In this document: piece by piece, positions 9,018 to 18,053 of the stretch | How positions within the stretch are numbered: the first letter of the stretch is position 1 | Layout: every line of letters starts with the position of its first letter | Source of the DNA: Gimesia aquarii | Lineage (GTDB): Bacteria > Planctomycetota > Planctomycetia > Planctomycetales > Planctomycetaceae | Length of the DNA: 64,000 nt | Reading direction: 5' to 3' | Assembly: GCF_007748195.1 (NCBI RefSeq) | Contig: NZ_CP037920.1 | Span: 5,175,800-5,239,799 of the forward strand | Position numbers and translations under genes: made by a program | The notes under the pieces: model-generated | Database searches by the model: none | What the model was told of the DNA's origin: nothing | Seen by the model: the letters and a program-made list of their open reading frames with translations, nothing else

Positions 9018-10174
9018 AAAACCGGATTTCGGCGACGCTCGAGTCACAGGATGCGGCCCAAAAATCATGGGACGTTGTCATCATCGGTGCCGGTCCGACT
9101 GGTTCTCTGGCTGCACGACAATTAACTTTGGCAGGCGCGGATGTTCTGCTCGTAGACCGTCAATCATTTCCCCGCTGGAAAGTCTGCGGTTGCTGCCTCA
9201 ACGCGCGAGCCGTCTCTATTTTGGAACAGACGGAGTTACTGGAAGAGGTTTACGCTGCGGGCGCTGTCCCCTTAACGGAATTTCAACTCCGAATCAATGG
9301 GCATTCAGTTACGCTCCCGCTATCCAACAGTCTTTCCTTAAGCCGCACACAACTTGATGCCCTTCTGATTCGCTCAGCAATCTCTGCTGGGTCGAACTTT
9401 CTTCCAGAAGCAGAAGCTCGCCTGGGTTCTAGTACCAGTGAGTATCAAGAGGTGGTTCTCACACGGCATACCAAACCGATAACGATTCGTGGCAAAATCG
9501 TGCTGGTCTGTGAAGGTTTGAATCCTCGACTTTTAAATCGAACCCCTGAATTCTCCAACTCAGTTGATGAGCATTCCTGCATCGGCGCTGGGGCTGTCGT
9601 TCCACTGAAGCCAGGAACACTCGAAGCAGGAACCATTTTTATGGCCGTAGGTCGTGCCGGTTATGTAGGAGCCGTGCTCGTTGAAGAAGAGACATTAAAC
9701 CTGGCTGCAGCGATTCTCCCCAGTTTCCTCAAAGAAGGACGACCGCTTGGAACGATCATCCATCAGATATTGCAGGAAGCGGGTTGTACATTGCCCGTTG
9801 ATGTGGAACGGCTGAATTGGCAAGGAACTGCCAGGCTGACACGCAAAACCAGTCCCGTAGCCGATGGTCGTGTACTCGTTTTGGGAGATGCATCCGGCTA
9901 TGTCGAACCATTCACCGGTGAAGGAATGGGCTGGGGACTTTCAAGTGCTATCGCCTGTGTGCCGATAGTCCTTGACGGGATCAAAGACGGGAATCAGTCC
10001 GTGGTTGAGAATTGGATTCAATATCACCAACACCATATCCAAAATAGACAGAGGTGGTGCCGACGGTGCGCCTTTGTCTTGAAACGACCACGACTCGCGA
10101 GAGGATTGATTCATGTTCTCAAATATTGTCCGTGGATTGCGACTCCGGTAATCCATCACTTGAATCAACCATAG
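8999..10174 (+). CDS. FAD-dependent oxidoreductase, geranylgeranyl reductase family
   Basis: A 391-residue flavoprotein of the geranylgeranyl reductase/PHBH-like monooxygenase superfamily. The N-terminal dinucleotide motif DVVIIGAGPTGS binds the FAD ADP moiety. The family-typical FPRWKVCGCCLN segment follows the second strand, and the C-terminal FAD motif is LVLGDASGYVEPFTGEGMGWG. The ATG at 8999 is preferred to the one at 8975 because it leaves a short, sensible N-terminus; the gene then overlaps the methyltransferase by 19 nt, indicating translational coupling. It probably oxidises or reduces the product of the downstream type III PKS. Whether it is a hydroxylase, decarboxylating monooxygenase or reductase cannot be read from sequence. 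Confidence 0.85.
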   Translation: MATVSLENRISATLESQDAAQKSWDVVIIGAGPTGSLAARQLTLAGADVLLVDRQSFPRWKVCGCCLNARAVSILEQTELLEEVYAAGAVPLTEFQLRINGHSVTLPLSNSLSLSRTQLDALLIRSAISAGSNFLPEAEARLGSSTSEYQEVVLTRHTKPITIRGKIVLVCEGLNPRLLNRTPEFSNSVDEHSCIGAGAVVPLKPGTLEAGTIFMAVGRAGYVGAVLVEEETLNLAAAILPSFLKEGRPLGTIIHQILQEAGCTLPVDVERLNWQGTARLTRKTSPVADGRVLVLGDASGYVEPFTGEGMGWGLSSAIACVPIVLDGIKDGNQSVVENWIQYHQHHIQNRQRWCRRCAFVLKRPRLARGLIHVLKYCPWIATPVIHHLNQP

Positions 10175-10194
10175 TTACAGGAAAAGCAAATGTA

Positions 10195-11283
10195 ATGACG
10201 ACTATTTTAGGAATAGGAACCGCCGTTCCCGAATCATATTTTTCGCAGTCCGACAGTGGGCAGATTGCCGCAGATTACGTTGGCAAAGACCAACAACTCA
10301 AAAGATTGCTGCCAATCTTGTATAAAAAAACAAAAGTGAAGCGGCGTTTTAGCGTCACGCTTAGTTCGTCAGAAGGTGACCTGCGAGACCGCCAAAAGCT
10401 TTATCGCCCGTTAACATCACCAGAAGATAACGGGCCGGGAACTGCCGAGCGAATGCGTTTCTTTGAAGAATATGCAAGCGAATTGGCCCTGAGTGCGGCA
10501 CGACAAGCTTTAGAACAAGCGGGAGTTCAATCAGACGAGATCACACATCTCGTCACTGTTTCCTGTACTGGTATGGTGGCTCCCGGTTTTGATATTGATC
10601 TGGTTACTACATTACCATTGAAAGCTGATACACCACGTACACATATCGGTTTCATGGGTTGCCACGCCGCCATTAATGGACTGCGGGTGGCAGAAGCATT
10701 TACGAAACAAGATCCTTTAGCCCGCGTGCTACTTTGTTCAATCGAACTCTGTAGCCTGCATTATCAATACCAAGCAGAAGCAGAACAGGTTGTTGCGAAT
10801 GCCCTGTTTGCTGATGGCGCTGCCGCCTTAGTGTTAGGTCAAAACGAGAAAGCTGACAATGTCTGGCATCTGCGAGACTGCGGTACAGAAATTATTGCAG
10901 GCAGCCGCAATATGATGTCCTGGCGAGTAGGTAATCACGGTTTTGATATGACGCTTTCTCCTGAGCTCCCCACCTTGATCGAAAAGCAACTGCGTCCCTG
11001 GATGGAACGCTGGCTAAGTGAGTTTCAGCTGCAACCAGAAGACATCAAAAGCTGGGCAGCGCATCCCGGGGGGCCACGGATATTACAAAGTTTTCAACAA
11101 GCGATGAACCTGACCCGCGAGAATCTCAGTCCTTCGTACCAGATCCTGGAACAATTCGGCAATATGTCCTCTTCCACTATTTTATTCCTGATCAAACAAC
11201 TTCAACAGAGCGAAGCGACTTTACCATGTGTCGCAATCGGGTTTGGCCCTGGTATCACAATCGAGTCAGCGCTCTTCTGTTAA
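10195..11283 (+). CDS. Type III polyketide synthase (chalcone/stilbene synthase family)
   Basis: A 362-residue thiolase-fold enzyme that condenses acyl-CoA starters with malonyl-CoA to make pyrones, resorcinols or related phenolics. The catalytic triad is visible: Cys156 in GFMGCHAAINGLRVA, His290 in AAHPGGPRIL and Asn323 in FGNMSSSTILF, with the C-terminal GFGPG loop. The ATG at 10195 is chosen because the protein then begins at the conserved first strand (TTILGIGTAVPE). A frame extending upstream to 10054 would overlap the flavoprotein and adds no family sequence. It follows the flavoprotein by 20 nt. Starter choice and chain length are not predictable here. The stop lies 68 nt from the convergent deoC stop. 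Confidence 0.92.
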   Translation: MTTILGIGTAVPESYFSQSDSGQIAADYVGKDQQLKRLLPILYKKTKVKRRFSVTLSSSEGDLRDRQKLYRPLTSPEDNGPGTAERMRFFEEYASELALSAARQALEQAGVQSDEITHLVTVSCTGMVAPGFDIDLVTTLPLKADTPRTHIGFMGCHAAINGLRVAEAFTKQDPLARVLLCSIELCSLHYQYQAEAEQVVANALFADGAAALVLGQNEKADNVWHLRDCGTEIIAGSRNMMSWRVGNHGFDMTLSPELPTLIEKQLRPWMERWLSEFQLQPEDIKSWAAHPGGPRILQSFQQAMNLTRENLSPSYQILEQFGNMSSSTILFLIKQLQQSEATLPCVAIGFGPGITIESALFC

Positions 11284-11350
11284 TCTGATGTTTGGCGAGG
11301 CCGTTAAGTGAGCATTTCCACGGTCGCGTGATACGCAAGTAGCTCAACGA

Positions 11351-12073
11351 TTAATAAGAGCTCGTGCCTGTGGATGTCACTTCAATCACAGGTAGCCCCA
11401 GCCGTGTTCTGGCTTCGTTCAGAATGTCACTTGTGCGACTGGCTCCACATCGGGTAACACCCAGTTCACGCACTGCCAACAGTGAATCCAGATCGCGAAC
11501 ACCTCCCGCTGCTTTCACTTGCACATTGGGACCAGCATGTTTTCTCATTAATTTAAGATCTTCGTGAGTGGCTCCCCCCGATCCGTACCCCGTCGAGGTT
11601 TTGACCCAATCGGCGTTTAATTCAGTGCAAATCTCACACAGCCGTATTTTCTGAGTATCATCGAGGTAACAGTTTTCGAAAATCACTTTTACTTTCTGAC
11701 CGGCGGCATGTGCCACTTCAATCACTGCAGCAATATCCTGTTTTACGTAGTCCCAGTCACCACTCAATACCTTTGAAATATTAACGACCATATCCAACTC
11801 TTCGCAGCCATCCGTAATTGCCTGCTCTGCTTCTGCACGCTTAATCGCCGTTGTATGTCCGCCATGCGGAAATCCAATGGTTGTAGACGCCTTGACAGTG
11901 CTGCCAGAAAGTAAATTGGCACACTCTTTCATGTAATAAGGCAGAATGCACACACTGGCAACATCATAAGCCAGAGCTAACTGAATGCCGGTTTGTAAGT
12001 CATCAGTATTCAATGTCGGATTCAGCAGTGAGTGGTCTATCATCTTGGCCATATCTTCGTAGGAATAGTTCAT
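11351..12073 (-). CDS. deoC: Deoxyribose-phosphate aldolase
   Basis: A 240-residue class I aldolase that cleaves 2-deoxyribose 5-phosphate to glyceraldehyde 3-phosphate and acetaldehyde. The Schiff-base lysine is Lys158 in DWVKTSTGYGSGGAT. Asp94 (EELDMVVN) and Lys187 (QVKAAGGVRD) complete the catalytic set. Length matches the short bacterial form. A GAGGGAG ribosome site precedes the ATG. It is the last gene of the minus-strand sugar operon, 99 nt after the ROK kinase. Because the neighbours are sugar oxidoreductase and isomerase genes rather than nucleoside phosphorylases, it may act on a related deoxy-sugar phosphate; the canonical role remains most likely. Confidence 0.93.
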   Translation of the reverse strand: MNYSYEDMAKMIDHSLLNPTLNTDDLQTGIQLALAYDVASVCILPYYMKECANLLSGSTVKASTTIGFPHGGHTTAIKRAEAEQAITDGCEELDMVVNISKVLSGDWDYVKQDIAAVIEVAHAAGQKVKVIFENCYLDDTQKIRLCEICTELNADWVKTSTGYGSGGATHEDLKLMRKHAGPNVQVKAAGGVRDLDSLLAVRELGVTRCGASRTSDILNEARTRLGLPVIEVTSTGTSSY

Positions 12074-12172
12074 TTTTTCTCTCCCTCTATAATTTTGTCA
12101 TTTATGTTTCAAATTCTGTTTTCACTTTTTGAACGCATATCAAAAACATCGCTTTGTCACTCTCAGTAAAAA

Positions 12173-13132
12173 TTAGAGCGCGTCTTTTGCTGTAGCAATC
12201 GCACCGATAACGCCAGCCTTGACTCCCAGTTCCGATTTCAAGACTTGAACATGATCCGTCGGAAACATTCCAACGCGTTCCTGGATGACAGACTGCACCC
12301 TCTCAATTAAAAGCGGCCCCATCTCTGCCACACCACCGCCGAGTACAACCATATCAGGATGCAGAATTGTGACGACATTTGCTGCGGCGATCCCGATATA
12401 GGTGGAAGCATCAATGAGTGCCGCATGGATTAATGGGTCCTGCTGTGCCACTTGTGCCATCTCTACTACTGTCACCCGACTCGCTTCGCCTTCCACCAAT
12501 TGATGAAGGTTCGGTGCCTGTCCCGAATTCATTAACCGGATTCCCGCACTCGCAATCGCCGGTCCACTTGCCAGAGTTTCTAAACAACCACGATTGCCAC
12601 ATCCACAACGCGGCCCCTCGGGTAAGATTGTCTGGTGACCTAATTCGCCGGCTGCACCGAGTGGTCCGAGTCGCAATTGTCCCTCAATGGCAACGCCACC
12701 TCCGACTCCCGTTCCCAGTGTCATAAAAGCCAGAGTCGCATCAGGACAAGATCTTCCATGACCGAAACGCAACTCACCCAATGTAGCCGCGCGGGCATCA
12801 TTGACAACGCGTACTTGACACGAAAGCAGATCTCCCAGTTGTCTGGCAACAGGCACCTCACGCCATTGAGAGGGCAAATTCGGCAGAAACTTCGTGATAC
12901 CTTGTTCTACATCCACCAATCCCGGCACACCCATTCCGAGCACTTTGAGGGAGACAGCATTCTTTTGCGAAAGTTGAGACAATAACTCGGCAATCCGACT
13001 AAGAACATTCGTTGCACCAAGGTGCCCTTCGGTCGGAATGCTCGCGTGACAGAGCAGATCACCGGCGCAATTTGCAAGAGCGACTTTGATTGAAGTTCCA
13101 CCAAGATCGACACCAGCAATGGCTTCTCTCAT
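12173..13132 (-). CDS. ROK-family sugar kinase (glucokinase-like)
   Basis: A 319-residue ROK-family kinase that phosphorylates a hexose or N-acyl hexosamine with ATP. The N-terminal phosphate loop is [13 protein letters not shown] (residues 7-19) and the catalytic Asp is Asp112 in [12 protein letters not shown]. The ROK zinc site is complete: His166 with Cys176, Cys178 and Cys183 in [17 protein letters not shown]. There is no N-terminal helix-turn-helix, so it is an enzyme rather than a NagC-type repressor. Its start overlaps the isomerase stop by 4 nt (ATGA), so the two are translationally coupled. Glucose is the default substrate; with an UTRA-type regulator in the operon, an amino sugar is also plausible. 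Confidence 0.9.
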   Translation of the reverse strand: MREAIAGVDLGGTSIKVALANCAGDLLCHASIPTEGHLGATNVLSRIAELLSQLSQKNAVSLKVLGMGVPGLVDVEQGITKFLPNLPSQWREVPVARQLGDLLSCQVRVVNDARAATLGELRFGHGRSCPDATLAFMTLGTGVGGGVAIEGQLRLGPLGAAGELGHQTILPEGPRCGCGNRGCLETLASGPAIASAGIRLMNSGQAPNLHQLVEGEASRVTVVEMAQVAQQDPLIHAALIDASTYIGIAAANVVTILHPDMVVLGGGVAEMGPLLIERVQSVIQERVGMFPTDHVQVLKSELGVKAGVIGAIATAKDAL

Positions 13133-14064
13133 GTATTCGACTCTCCATGCGGAATATAATTACGCAGAAAAGTGCAGCATTGCTGTAAAGCGAGTTCGCG
13201 CGCTGCAAGAGAGCCTTCATAAACACGGTCTTCCACCTCCACACAGACTGGCCCCTGATATCCGGTATCACCCAGCACTGCAAAAAAGTGCCCCCAGTCC
13301 ACATCGCCCAGCCCCGGTAGTTTGGGAGAATGATACTCGAGCGGGTTCGCCAGAATCCCTACCTCATTTAAGCGATCTCGATCAACGCGAACATCCTTGG
13401 CATGAACGTGAAAAATACGATCAGCAAATTCTTTGAGCGGTGTAACACAGTCCATTTGCATCCAGACCAAGTGCGAAGGATCGTAATTTAATCCAAAGTG
13501 AGAACTGGGAATCGCATCAAACATCCTCCGCCAAATCGCGGGACTGATCGCGAGATTTTTACCGCCCGGCCATTCATCATTTGTAAAAAACATCGGACAA
13601 TTCTCAATTCCGACTTTTACGTCATGCTGTTCTGCGACTTTGATTAACGGCGTCCAGCATTCGAGAAACCGTTGCCAATTTTCATCGACCGATGCGCGAT
13701 GATCACGACCGACAAATGTATTCACCTGTCGAATTCCCAACTGAGCGGCGAATGCGATGATCCGTTCCAGATGTTCGACCGCCTGATTTGCTTCCGCCGT
13801 GTCTGCTGACAAAGGATTGGGGTAGTAACCCAGTCCACTGACATCGACCGCGTATTTTGCTGACAATTCACGTATCGCCTTCAAGTCGGATTCATCAGAC
13901 TGTGTCACATCAATATGAGTCACACCTGCATAACGTCGTTCCGCTTTGCCCACAGGCCAGCACATTAACTCAACACAGTCATACCCCAGACTTGATGCGG
14001 TCGAAAAGACCTGCTCAAGCGACGCTTCTGGTAAAATCGCACTTACAAAACCAAGCTTCATCAT
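13129..14064 (-). CDS. Sugar phosphate isomerase/epimerase (xylose isomerase-like TIM barrel)
   Basis: A 311-residue member of the AP-endonuclease-2/xylose isomerase-like TIM-barrel family. It starts [20 protein letters not shown] and contains typical metal-ligand segments: [12 protein letters not shown] (Glu), [14 protein letters not shown] (Asp/His), [11 protein letters not shown] (His/Asp) and [12 protein letters not shown] (C-terminal Glu). It probably isomerises or epimerises a keto sugar made by the adjacent Gfo/Idh oxidoreductase. Both ends overlap neighbours by 4 nt, so it sits inside one polycistronic message. The exact substrate is unknown; inositol and C3-epimerase pathways use the same two families. 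Confidence 0.85.
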   Translation of the reverse strand: MMKLGFVSAILPEASLEQVFSTASSLGYDCVELMCWPVGKAERRYAGVTHIDVTQSDESDLKAIRELSAKYAVDVSGLGYYPNPLSADTAEANQAVEHLERIIAFAAQLGIRQVNTFVGRDHRASVDENWQRFLECWTPLIKVAEQHDVKVGIENCPMFFTNDEWPGGKNLAISPAIWRRMFDAIPSSHFGLNYDPSHLVWMQMDCVTPLKEFADRIFHVHAKDVRVDRDRLNEVGILANPLEYHSPKLPGLGDVDWGHFFAVLGDTGYQGPVCVEVEDRVYEGSLAARELALQQCCTFLRNYIPHGESNT

Positions 14065-15224
14065 TTTTGGCTCTCTCCTACTTCAACCCAACATTGCTTC
14101 CGATGACTTTTGAGAATCGCTTCACACAGCAAAATTTCTCGGTGTCCATCCTCAAAAGTAGGAAACGGAGGCGAAGCCGTGAAGTCTCCGGAAGCAATAT
14201 ATCCATAGAACGCACGAAACAATTGCTTGAAGGTGTCTGGAAACCCTTCATTGTGACCTCCGGGATAACTGCAAGTCGATGCCGCTGATGGACTCAGCAG
14301 CGAAGGATCCCGTGTCAACAGTTCGTTCGGACGATCACGATGACCGACCCAGAGTGCATTCGGCGCTTCGCTATTCCAGGAAAGGGATTGCTGACTACCG
14401 GCAATTTCAAACCGTAGACAATTTTTTCGCCCCGCTGTTGCTTGAGAGACATGCAGTGAGCCTCGTGCACCGTTTTCAAATTTTAAGAGCACACACCCGG
14501 CATCGTCTGTTGTGACTGCAACAGACGCAGTTTTTGCTGAGTCTGTGACTTCATTTGAAAATGTTTCGCTGGCTCCAAGAGGACGCTGTCGTTTAGTATG
14601 AACGGTCTGCAGATCGGCACACACAGAAACGACTTCTTGTCCGGTAATAAACTGAATCAAGTCTAACCAGTGAGTTCCAATATCCGCGACCGCCCGAAGT
14701 TCTCCTCCCTCATCGGCAATGACACGCCAGTTAAAATCGGTGTCGTGGAGCAACCAGTCTTGTATATAGGATCCATTCATGTGAATTGGGTCACCAAACT
14801 CAGAGCGGGCGACACGAGACGCGGCTTCCTGACATAACGGATAAAATCGAATGTTGTAAGCAACCCCGGCGACGAGCCCGCACTCTGCAGCCAGGGTCAC
14901 AAGTTCTGCCGACTCTTTTGAATTCATTGCCAATGGCTTCTCACACATCACATGTTTGCCTGCGCGGAGCACCGCGGATGCCTGTTCAAAATGAAAACGG
15001 TTTGGTGTTGCCAGATGCACGACATCCACACTGTCATCAGTCAGTACATTGTTGAACGAAGTGTAACCACGCTCCAGCCCCAGAGTTTTGGCGGCCGTTT
15101 GAGATTTATCTGCAGTCGAACCAGCGATTCCAGCAACGAGTATACCAGCTCTTCGCAACCCCTCGACATGTACAGGGCCAATAAATCCGGTGCCAACGAC
15201 TGCCGCGGTAAGAGATTCAGTCAT
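14061..15224 (-). CDS. Gfo/Idh/MocA-family NAD(P)-dependent sugar oxidoreductase
   Basis: A 387-residue oxidoreductase of the glucose-fructose oxidoreductase/inositol dehydrogenase family. The N-terminal Rossmann motif is [17 protein letters not shown]. The family signature with its catalytic Lys is [12 protein letters not shown], and a C-terminal alpha/beta domain follows. The ATG at 15224 is chosen over the one at 15245 because AAGGAA lies 7 nt upstream. The protein has no Tat or Sec signal, unlike many planctomycete Gfo/Idh proteins, so it should be cytoplasmic. It follows the GntR regulator by 26 nt and overlaps the isomerase by 4 nt. Likely role: oxidation of a sugar carbon before isomerisation or epimerisation (inference). 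Confidence 0.88.
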   Translation of the reverse strand: MTESLTAAVVGTGFIGPVHVEGLRRAGILVAGIAGSTADKSQTAAKTLGLERGYTSFNNVLTDDSVDVVHLATPNRFHFEQASAVLRAGKHVMCEKPLAMNSKESAELVTLAAECGLVAGVAYNIRFYPLCQEAASRVARSEFGDPIHMNGSYIQDWLLHDTDFNWRVIADEGGELRAVADIGTHWLDLIQFITGQEVVSVCADLQTVHTKRQRPLGASETFSNEVTDSAKTASVAVTTDDAGCVLLKFENGARGSLHVSQATAGRKNCLRFEIAGSQQSLSWNSEAPNALWVGHRDRPNELLTRDPSLLSPSAASTCSYPGGHNEGFPDTFKQLFRAFYGYIASGDFTASPPFPTFEDGHREILLCEAILKSHRKQCWVEVGESQK

Positions 15225-15250
15225 CGCAAAATTCCTTTCTATCATCGATA

Positions 15251-16015
15251 TTACCGCAGTTTACCCCGAGGAGGTGTGGCTGACTGAATGGGACCAAGCC
15301 GACTATGAAATTCGTATTGATCGCCCCGATAAAGTGTACGTTCCCACCAGAGTGGTTGACTGTTTTTAAGAAACCCGACAGAGACGACTTCGAGTGCTGG
15401 TGTTCGCGTTGAAACCTGCAACTGTCGCGCCTCGCTTGCCTTGAGCGATACCGCACGAATAATTTCATCCGCCCCCGCAATCAGGAGTCCATGAGTCTCC
15501 GTAAAGGCGCGATAGAGTGAACCTTTGGCATGGGTCTTTGTTAGATTAGGACAGCGGTCAGCCACAACATAACGATGTTCAAGGATCACGGGAATACCGT
15601 CAGCCAGCCGCAAGCGTTGCATCTCGAATAACAACGAATCAGATTCAACCTCCAGGGCAGATAGTAATAGTTCATCTGATTCCGCGGCAACAATTTTCTG
15701 AAAAGAAATCAGTTCGGTCCCAGGGTTCTTGCGAGCAGCTTTTGCCTTTTCCGTAAAGCTGATCAAGGAACGCACGTCGTAATTGATGACATCACGCCGT
15801 ACAAAAGTCCCAATCCCTCGACGAAATTCTAACAAGCCTTCTGACACAAGACTGGCCAGCGCTTTGTTCGCCGTTGCGCGACTGACTTCAAACTGCTCGC
15901 TGATCTGACGTTCGGTGAGAAATTTGTCACCACATTGATATTCGTCCCCCAGCGAGGCGCGAAGCCGTTCGTTGAGTTGCTGATATACAGGATTGCGTTG
16001 CAGAATCTTATCCAT
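15251..16015 (-). CDS. GntR-family transcriptional regulator with UTRA ligand domain (HutC-type)
   Basis: A 254-residue one-component regulator. Residues 5-75 form the GntR winged helix (LTERQISEQFEVSRATANKAL, then GLLEFRRGIGTFVRR). Residues from about 95 form a UTRA domain (LLFEMQRLRLADGIPVILEHRY and the closing LWWERTLYRGDQYEF), which binds sugar phosphates or similar effectors. The ATG at 16015 is chosen because GGAG lies 7 nt upstream; the longer frame to 16048 lacks this. It heads the oxidoreductase/isomerase/kinase/aldolase operon. The perfect inverted repeat 37 nt upstream is its likely operator, giving autoregulation of the whole operon (inference). Confidence 0.9.
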   Translation of the reverse strand: MDKILQRNPVYQQLNERLRASLGDEYQCGDKFLTERQISEQFEVSRATANKALASLVSEGLLEFRRGIGTFVRRDVINYDVRSLISFTEKAKAARKNPGTELISFQKIVAAESDELLLSALEVESDSLLFEMQRLRLADGIPVILEHRYVVADRCPNLTKTHAKGSLYRAFTETHGLLIAGADEIIRAVSLKASEARQLQVSTRTPALEVVSVGFLKNSQPLWWERTLYRGDQYEFHSRLGPIQSATPPRGKLR

Positions 16016-16051
16016 CGACTTACTCCAGAGTAAATTGCTCCTTTGCACACA

Positions 16052-16066
16052 AGTGGCTTAGCCACT
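16052..16066. promoter_or_regulatory. Candidate operator of the GntR/UTRA regulator
   Basis: Perfect inverted repeat AGTGGCT-T-AGCCACT, 7-bp arms around one base, located 37-51 nt upstream of the regulator start. GntR/HutC-subfamily sites such as the DasR/NagR type read A(C/G)TGGTCTAGACCA(C/G)T, so the arms match closely. Autoregulation is an inference. Confidence 0.55.
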
Positions 16067-16278
16067 ATACCTATTTGGAAATCTCCTTGCAACTCAACAG
16101 AATCCCTTCGACACAGAAACCAAAACCAGGAACCAGAAAAGCACTTCACGTTCCCGGGGACACGGAATATGTTCAGCTGTCACTAAAACTAATCGAGATT
16201 TTGATGAGAAATCATCGGTTTGGACTTAATTCCATCTCGAACTGTTGATTCTTAATTTTGTTGTGATATCTCTCTTCG

Positions 16279-16304
16279 AATTAGCATCTCAAATGAGATT
16301 AATT
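16279..16304. repeat. Inverted repeat upstream of the sulfatase gene
   Basis: Arms AATTA + ATCTCA and TGAGAT + TAATT flank an AA centre, with a two-base GC bulge in the left arm. It lies about 130 nt upstream of the sulfatase. It may be a regulator site or a weak hairpin; neither neighbour gives further support. Confidence 0.3.
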
Positions 16305-16434
16305 TACACGATTGATTTGTGTCTGCCTCTGCGTTTAAATAAGAACTCAGAACATTTTTTAAGCATGTCTATATTTTAGAAGCAACCCCCCCCTTCACTG
16401 CTTGTGTGGCAACTATTAAAAAGGCAATTTCCTG

Positions 16435-17982
16435 ATGAGACCTGTGTTAACCATTGTATTATGCTGCTTGTTAGTTCCCACTTTCTTAGAAGCGAAAGAA
16501 AAACAATCAAATCCAAACATCATTGTCATTATGGCGGATGACCTTGGTTATGGTGATGTCTCCTGCTATGGCGCAACCGAACTGAAAACGCCCCATATCG
16601 ATCAACTTGCAACAGAAGGTCTCCGCTTTACGAGTGGCTACTGCTCCGCTTCCACCTGCACGCCCACACGGTATTCAATGCTCACAGGGACGTATGCCTT
16701 TCGTGGTAAACGCACAGGAATCGCTCCGCCGAACTCACCGGCGATCATCAAACCGGGTACTGAAACGATCGCTTCCCTGCTAAAGCGCGCTGGATATACA
16801 ACTGCCGTGATTGGCAAATGGCATCTCGGACTTGGTGGGAAAGGAGGTCCAGACTGGAATGGACAACTAAAGCCAGGACCACTCGAGATCGGTTTTGACA
16901 CCTGCTTTCTGCTGCCGACCACGAATGATCGTGTGCCTCAAGTTTATGTCCAGGATCATCGGGTTCTCAATCTCGATCCTGCCGACCCGTTATGGGTGGG
17001 AACCAAAAAGCCGAGCCCCGACCATCCCACAGGAAAAACTCACCGCCATACACTGAAGATGGACTGGTCACACGGACATAACTCAACGATTCACAACGGC
17101 ATCAGCCGGATTGGTTTTTATACCGGTGGTCATGCCGCCCGCTTTCGCGATGAAGATCTGGCCGACAAATGGGTTGAGAAATCGGTTGAATTTATTGAAC
17201 AACATCAAAACGAACCTTTCTTTCTATTCTTTTCATCACACGACATACATGTTCCACGTATGCCTCACGAACGATTTCAGGGAAAGACAAAACTTGGTTT
17301 TCGTGGAGACTCGATTGTGCAGCTTGACTGGTGCGTTGGTGAATTGATGAAGACACTCGATCGACTCAAGTTAGCTGATAACACGCTTGTTGTGTTTTGC
17401 TCCGACAATGGTCCGGTACTCGATGATGGCTATAAAGACGGAGCAATCGAAAAGATTGGTAAGCACCGTGCCGCTGGTCCCTACACCGGAGGCAAGTACA
17501 GTGTCTATGAGGGCGGAACCAGAACACCATTTATCACCCGCTGGAAAGGTCGGATTCAGCCTGGCACCAGTGACGAACTTGTCTGCACCATTGATCTGCC
17601 AGCCAGCCTTGCGGCTCTTACAAAACAAGGCTTATCTGACGGAGAATGTCGAGACAGTTTCAATGTGCTGGGTGCTCTACTTGGTGAGAACAAAGCTAAA
17701 GGCCGCGATCACCTCGTCCAGCAGAATAATGGCAACAACGGAACGTATGCCTTGCGTGTCGGTAACTGGAAACTGCATCGCTACGATAGAAAGTCTGCCA
17801 GAAATGTGACTGTCGAAGCGCAACTTGCAAATACGAAGGTGCCGCAGTTTCAACTCTTCAATCTGACTGACGATCCTGCCGAAAAAACAGATGTGCTCGC
17901 TGAGCATCCTAAAGTTGCAGAACGTCTCAAAACACAACTTGCCAAAATCATTGAGGATGGCCGCAGCAGACCACAAAAATAA
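16435..17982 (+). CDS. Secreted sulfatase (arylsulfatase family, formylglycine type)
   Basis: A 515-residue sulfatase with a Sec signal peptide (residues 1-20, ending LEAK). The catalytic signature CTPTR places the formylglycine-forming Cys at 75 and Arg at 79. The metal-binding start IVIMADDLGYGDVSCYG gives the Asp pair, GKWHLG a catalytic Lys/His, and FCSDNGP the later Asp/Asn ligands. It should remove sulfate esters from an external polysaccharide or aryl sulfate; activation needs a formylglycine-generating enzyme or anaerobic maturase, not found in this window. It is a lone plus-strand gene with convergent DUF1501 operon downstream. The C8 tract shortly before the gene could vary promoter or leader length. 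Confidence 0.93.
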   Translation: MRPVLTIVLCCLLVPTFLEAKEKQSNPNIIVIMADDLGYGDVSCYGATELKTPHIDQLATEGLRFTSGYCSASTCTPTRYSMLTGTYAFRGKRTGIAPPNSPAIIKPGTETIASLLKRAGYTTAVIGKWHLGLGGKGGPDWNGQLKPGPLEIGFDTCFLLPTTNDRVPQVYVQDHRVLNLDPADPLWVGTKKPSPDHPTGKTHRHTLKMDWSHGHNSTIHNGISRIGFYTGGHAARFRDEDLADKWVEKSVEFIEQHQNEPFFLFFSSHDIHVPRMPHERFQGKTKLGFRGDSIVQLDWCVGELMKTLDRLKLADNTLVVFCSDNGPVLDDGYKDGAIEKIGKHRAAGPYTGGKYSVYEGGTRTPFITRWKGRIQPGTSDELVCTIDLPASLAALTKQGLSDGECRDSFNVLGALLGENKAKGRDHLVQQNNGNNGTYALRVGNWKLHRYDRKSARNVTVEAQLANTKVPQFQLFNLTDDPAEKTDVLAEHPKVAERLKTQLAKIIEDGRSRPQK

Positions 17983-18053
17983 CCATAACAAACTTTGGGG
18001 CTACTTGTGTCTCTGGACAAACATAAACAGGACACTCATGTTCGCTGTGTGGA

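Larger units (their letters stand above)
16049..16434. other. Divergent intergenic region between GntR operon and sulfatase
   Basis: This 386-bp stretch holds the promoters of the minus-strand GntR operon and the plus-strand sulfatase. It contains an operator-like repeat at 16052-16066, a second inverted repeat at 16279-16304, and a run of eight C residues at 16386-16393, about 41 nt before the sulfatase ATG. No ORF or RNA gene is recognisable. Confidence 0.5.

Noticed and set aside
10054-10194. Upstream extension of the type III PKS frame
   Set aside because: It overlaps the flavoprotein coding end, adds no family sequence, and the ATG at 10195 begins exactly at the first conserved strand.
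12173-13132. ROK protein as a NagC-type repressor
   Set aside because: There is no N-terminal helix-turn-helix; the chain starts directly at the ATP-binding strand.
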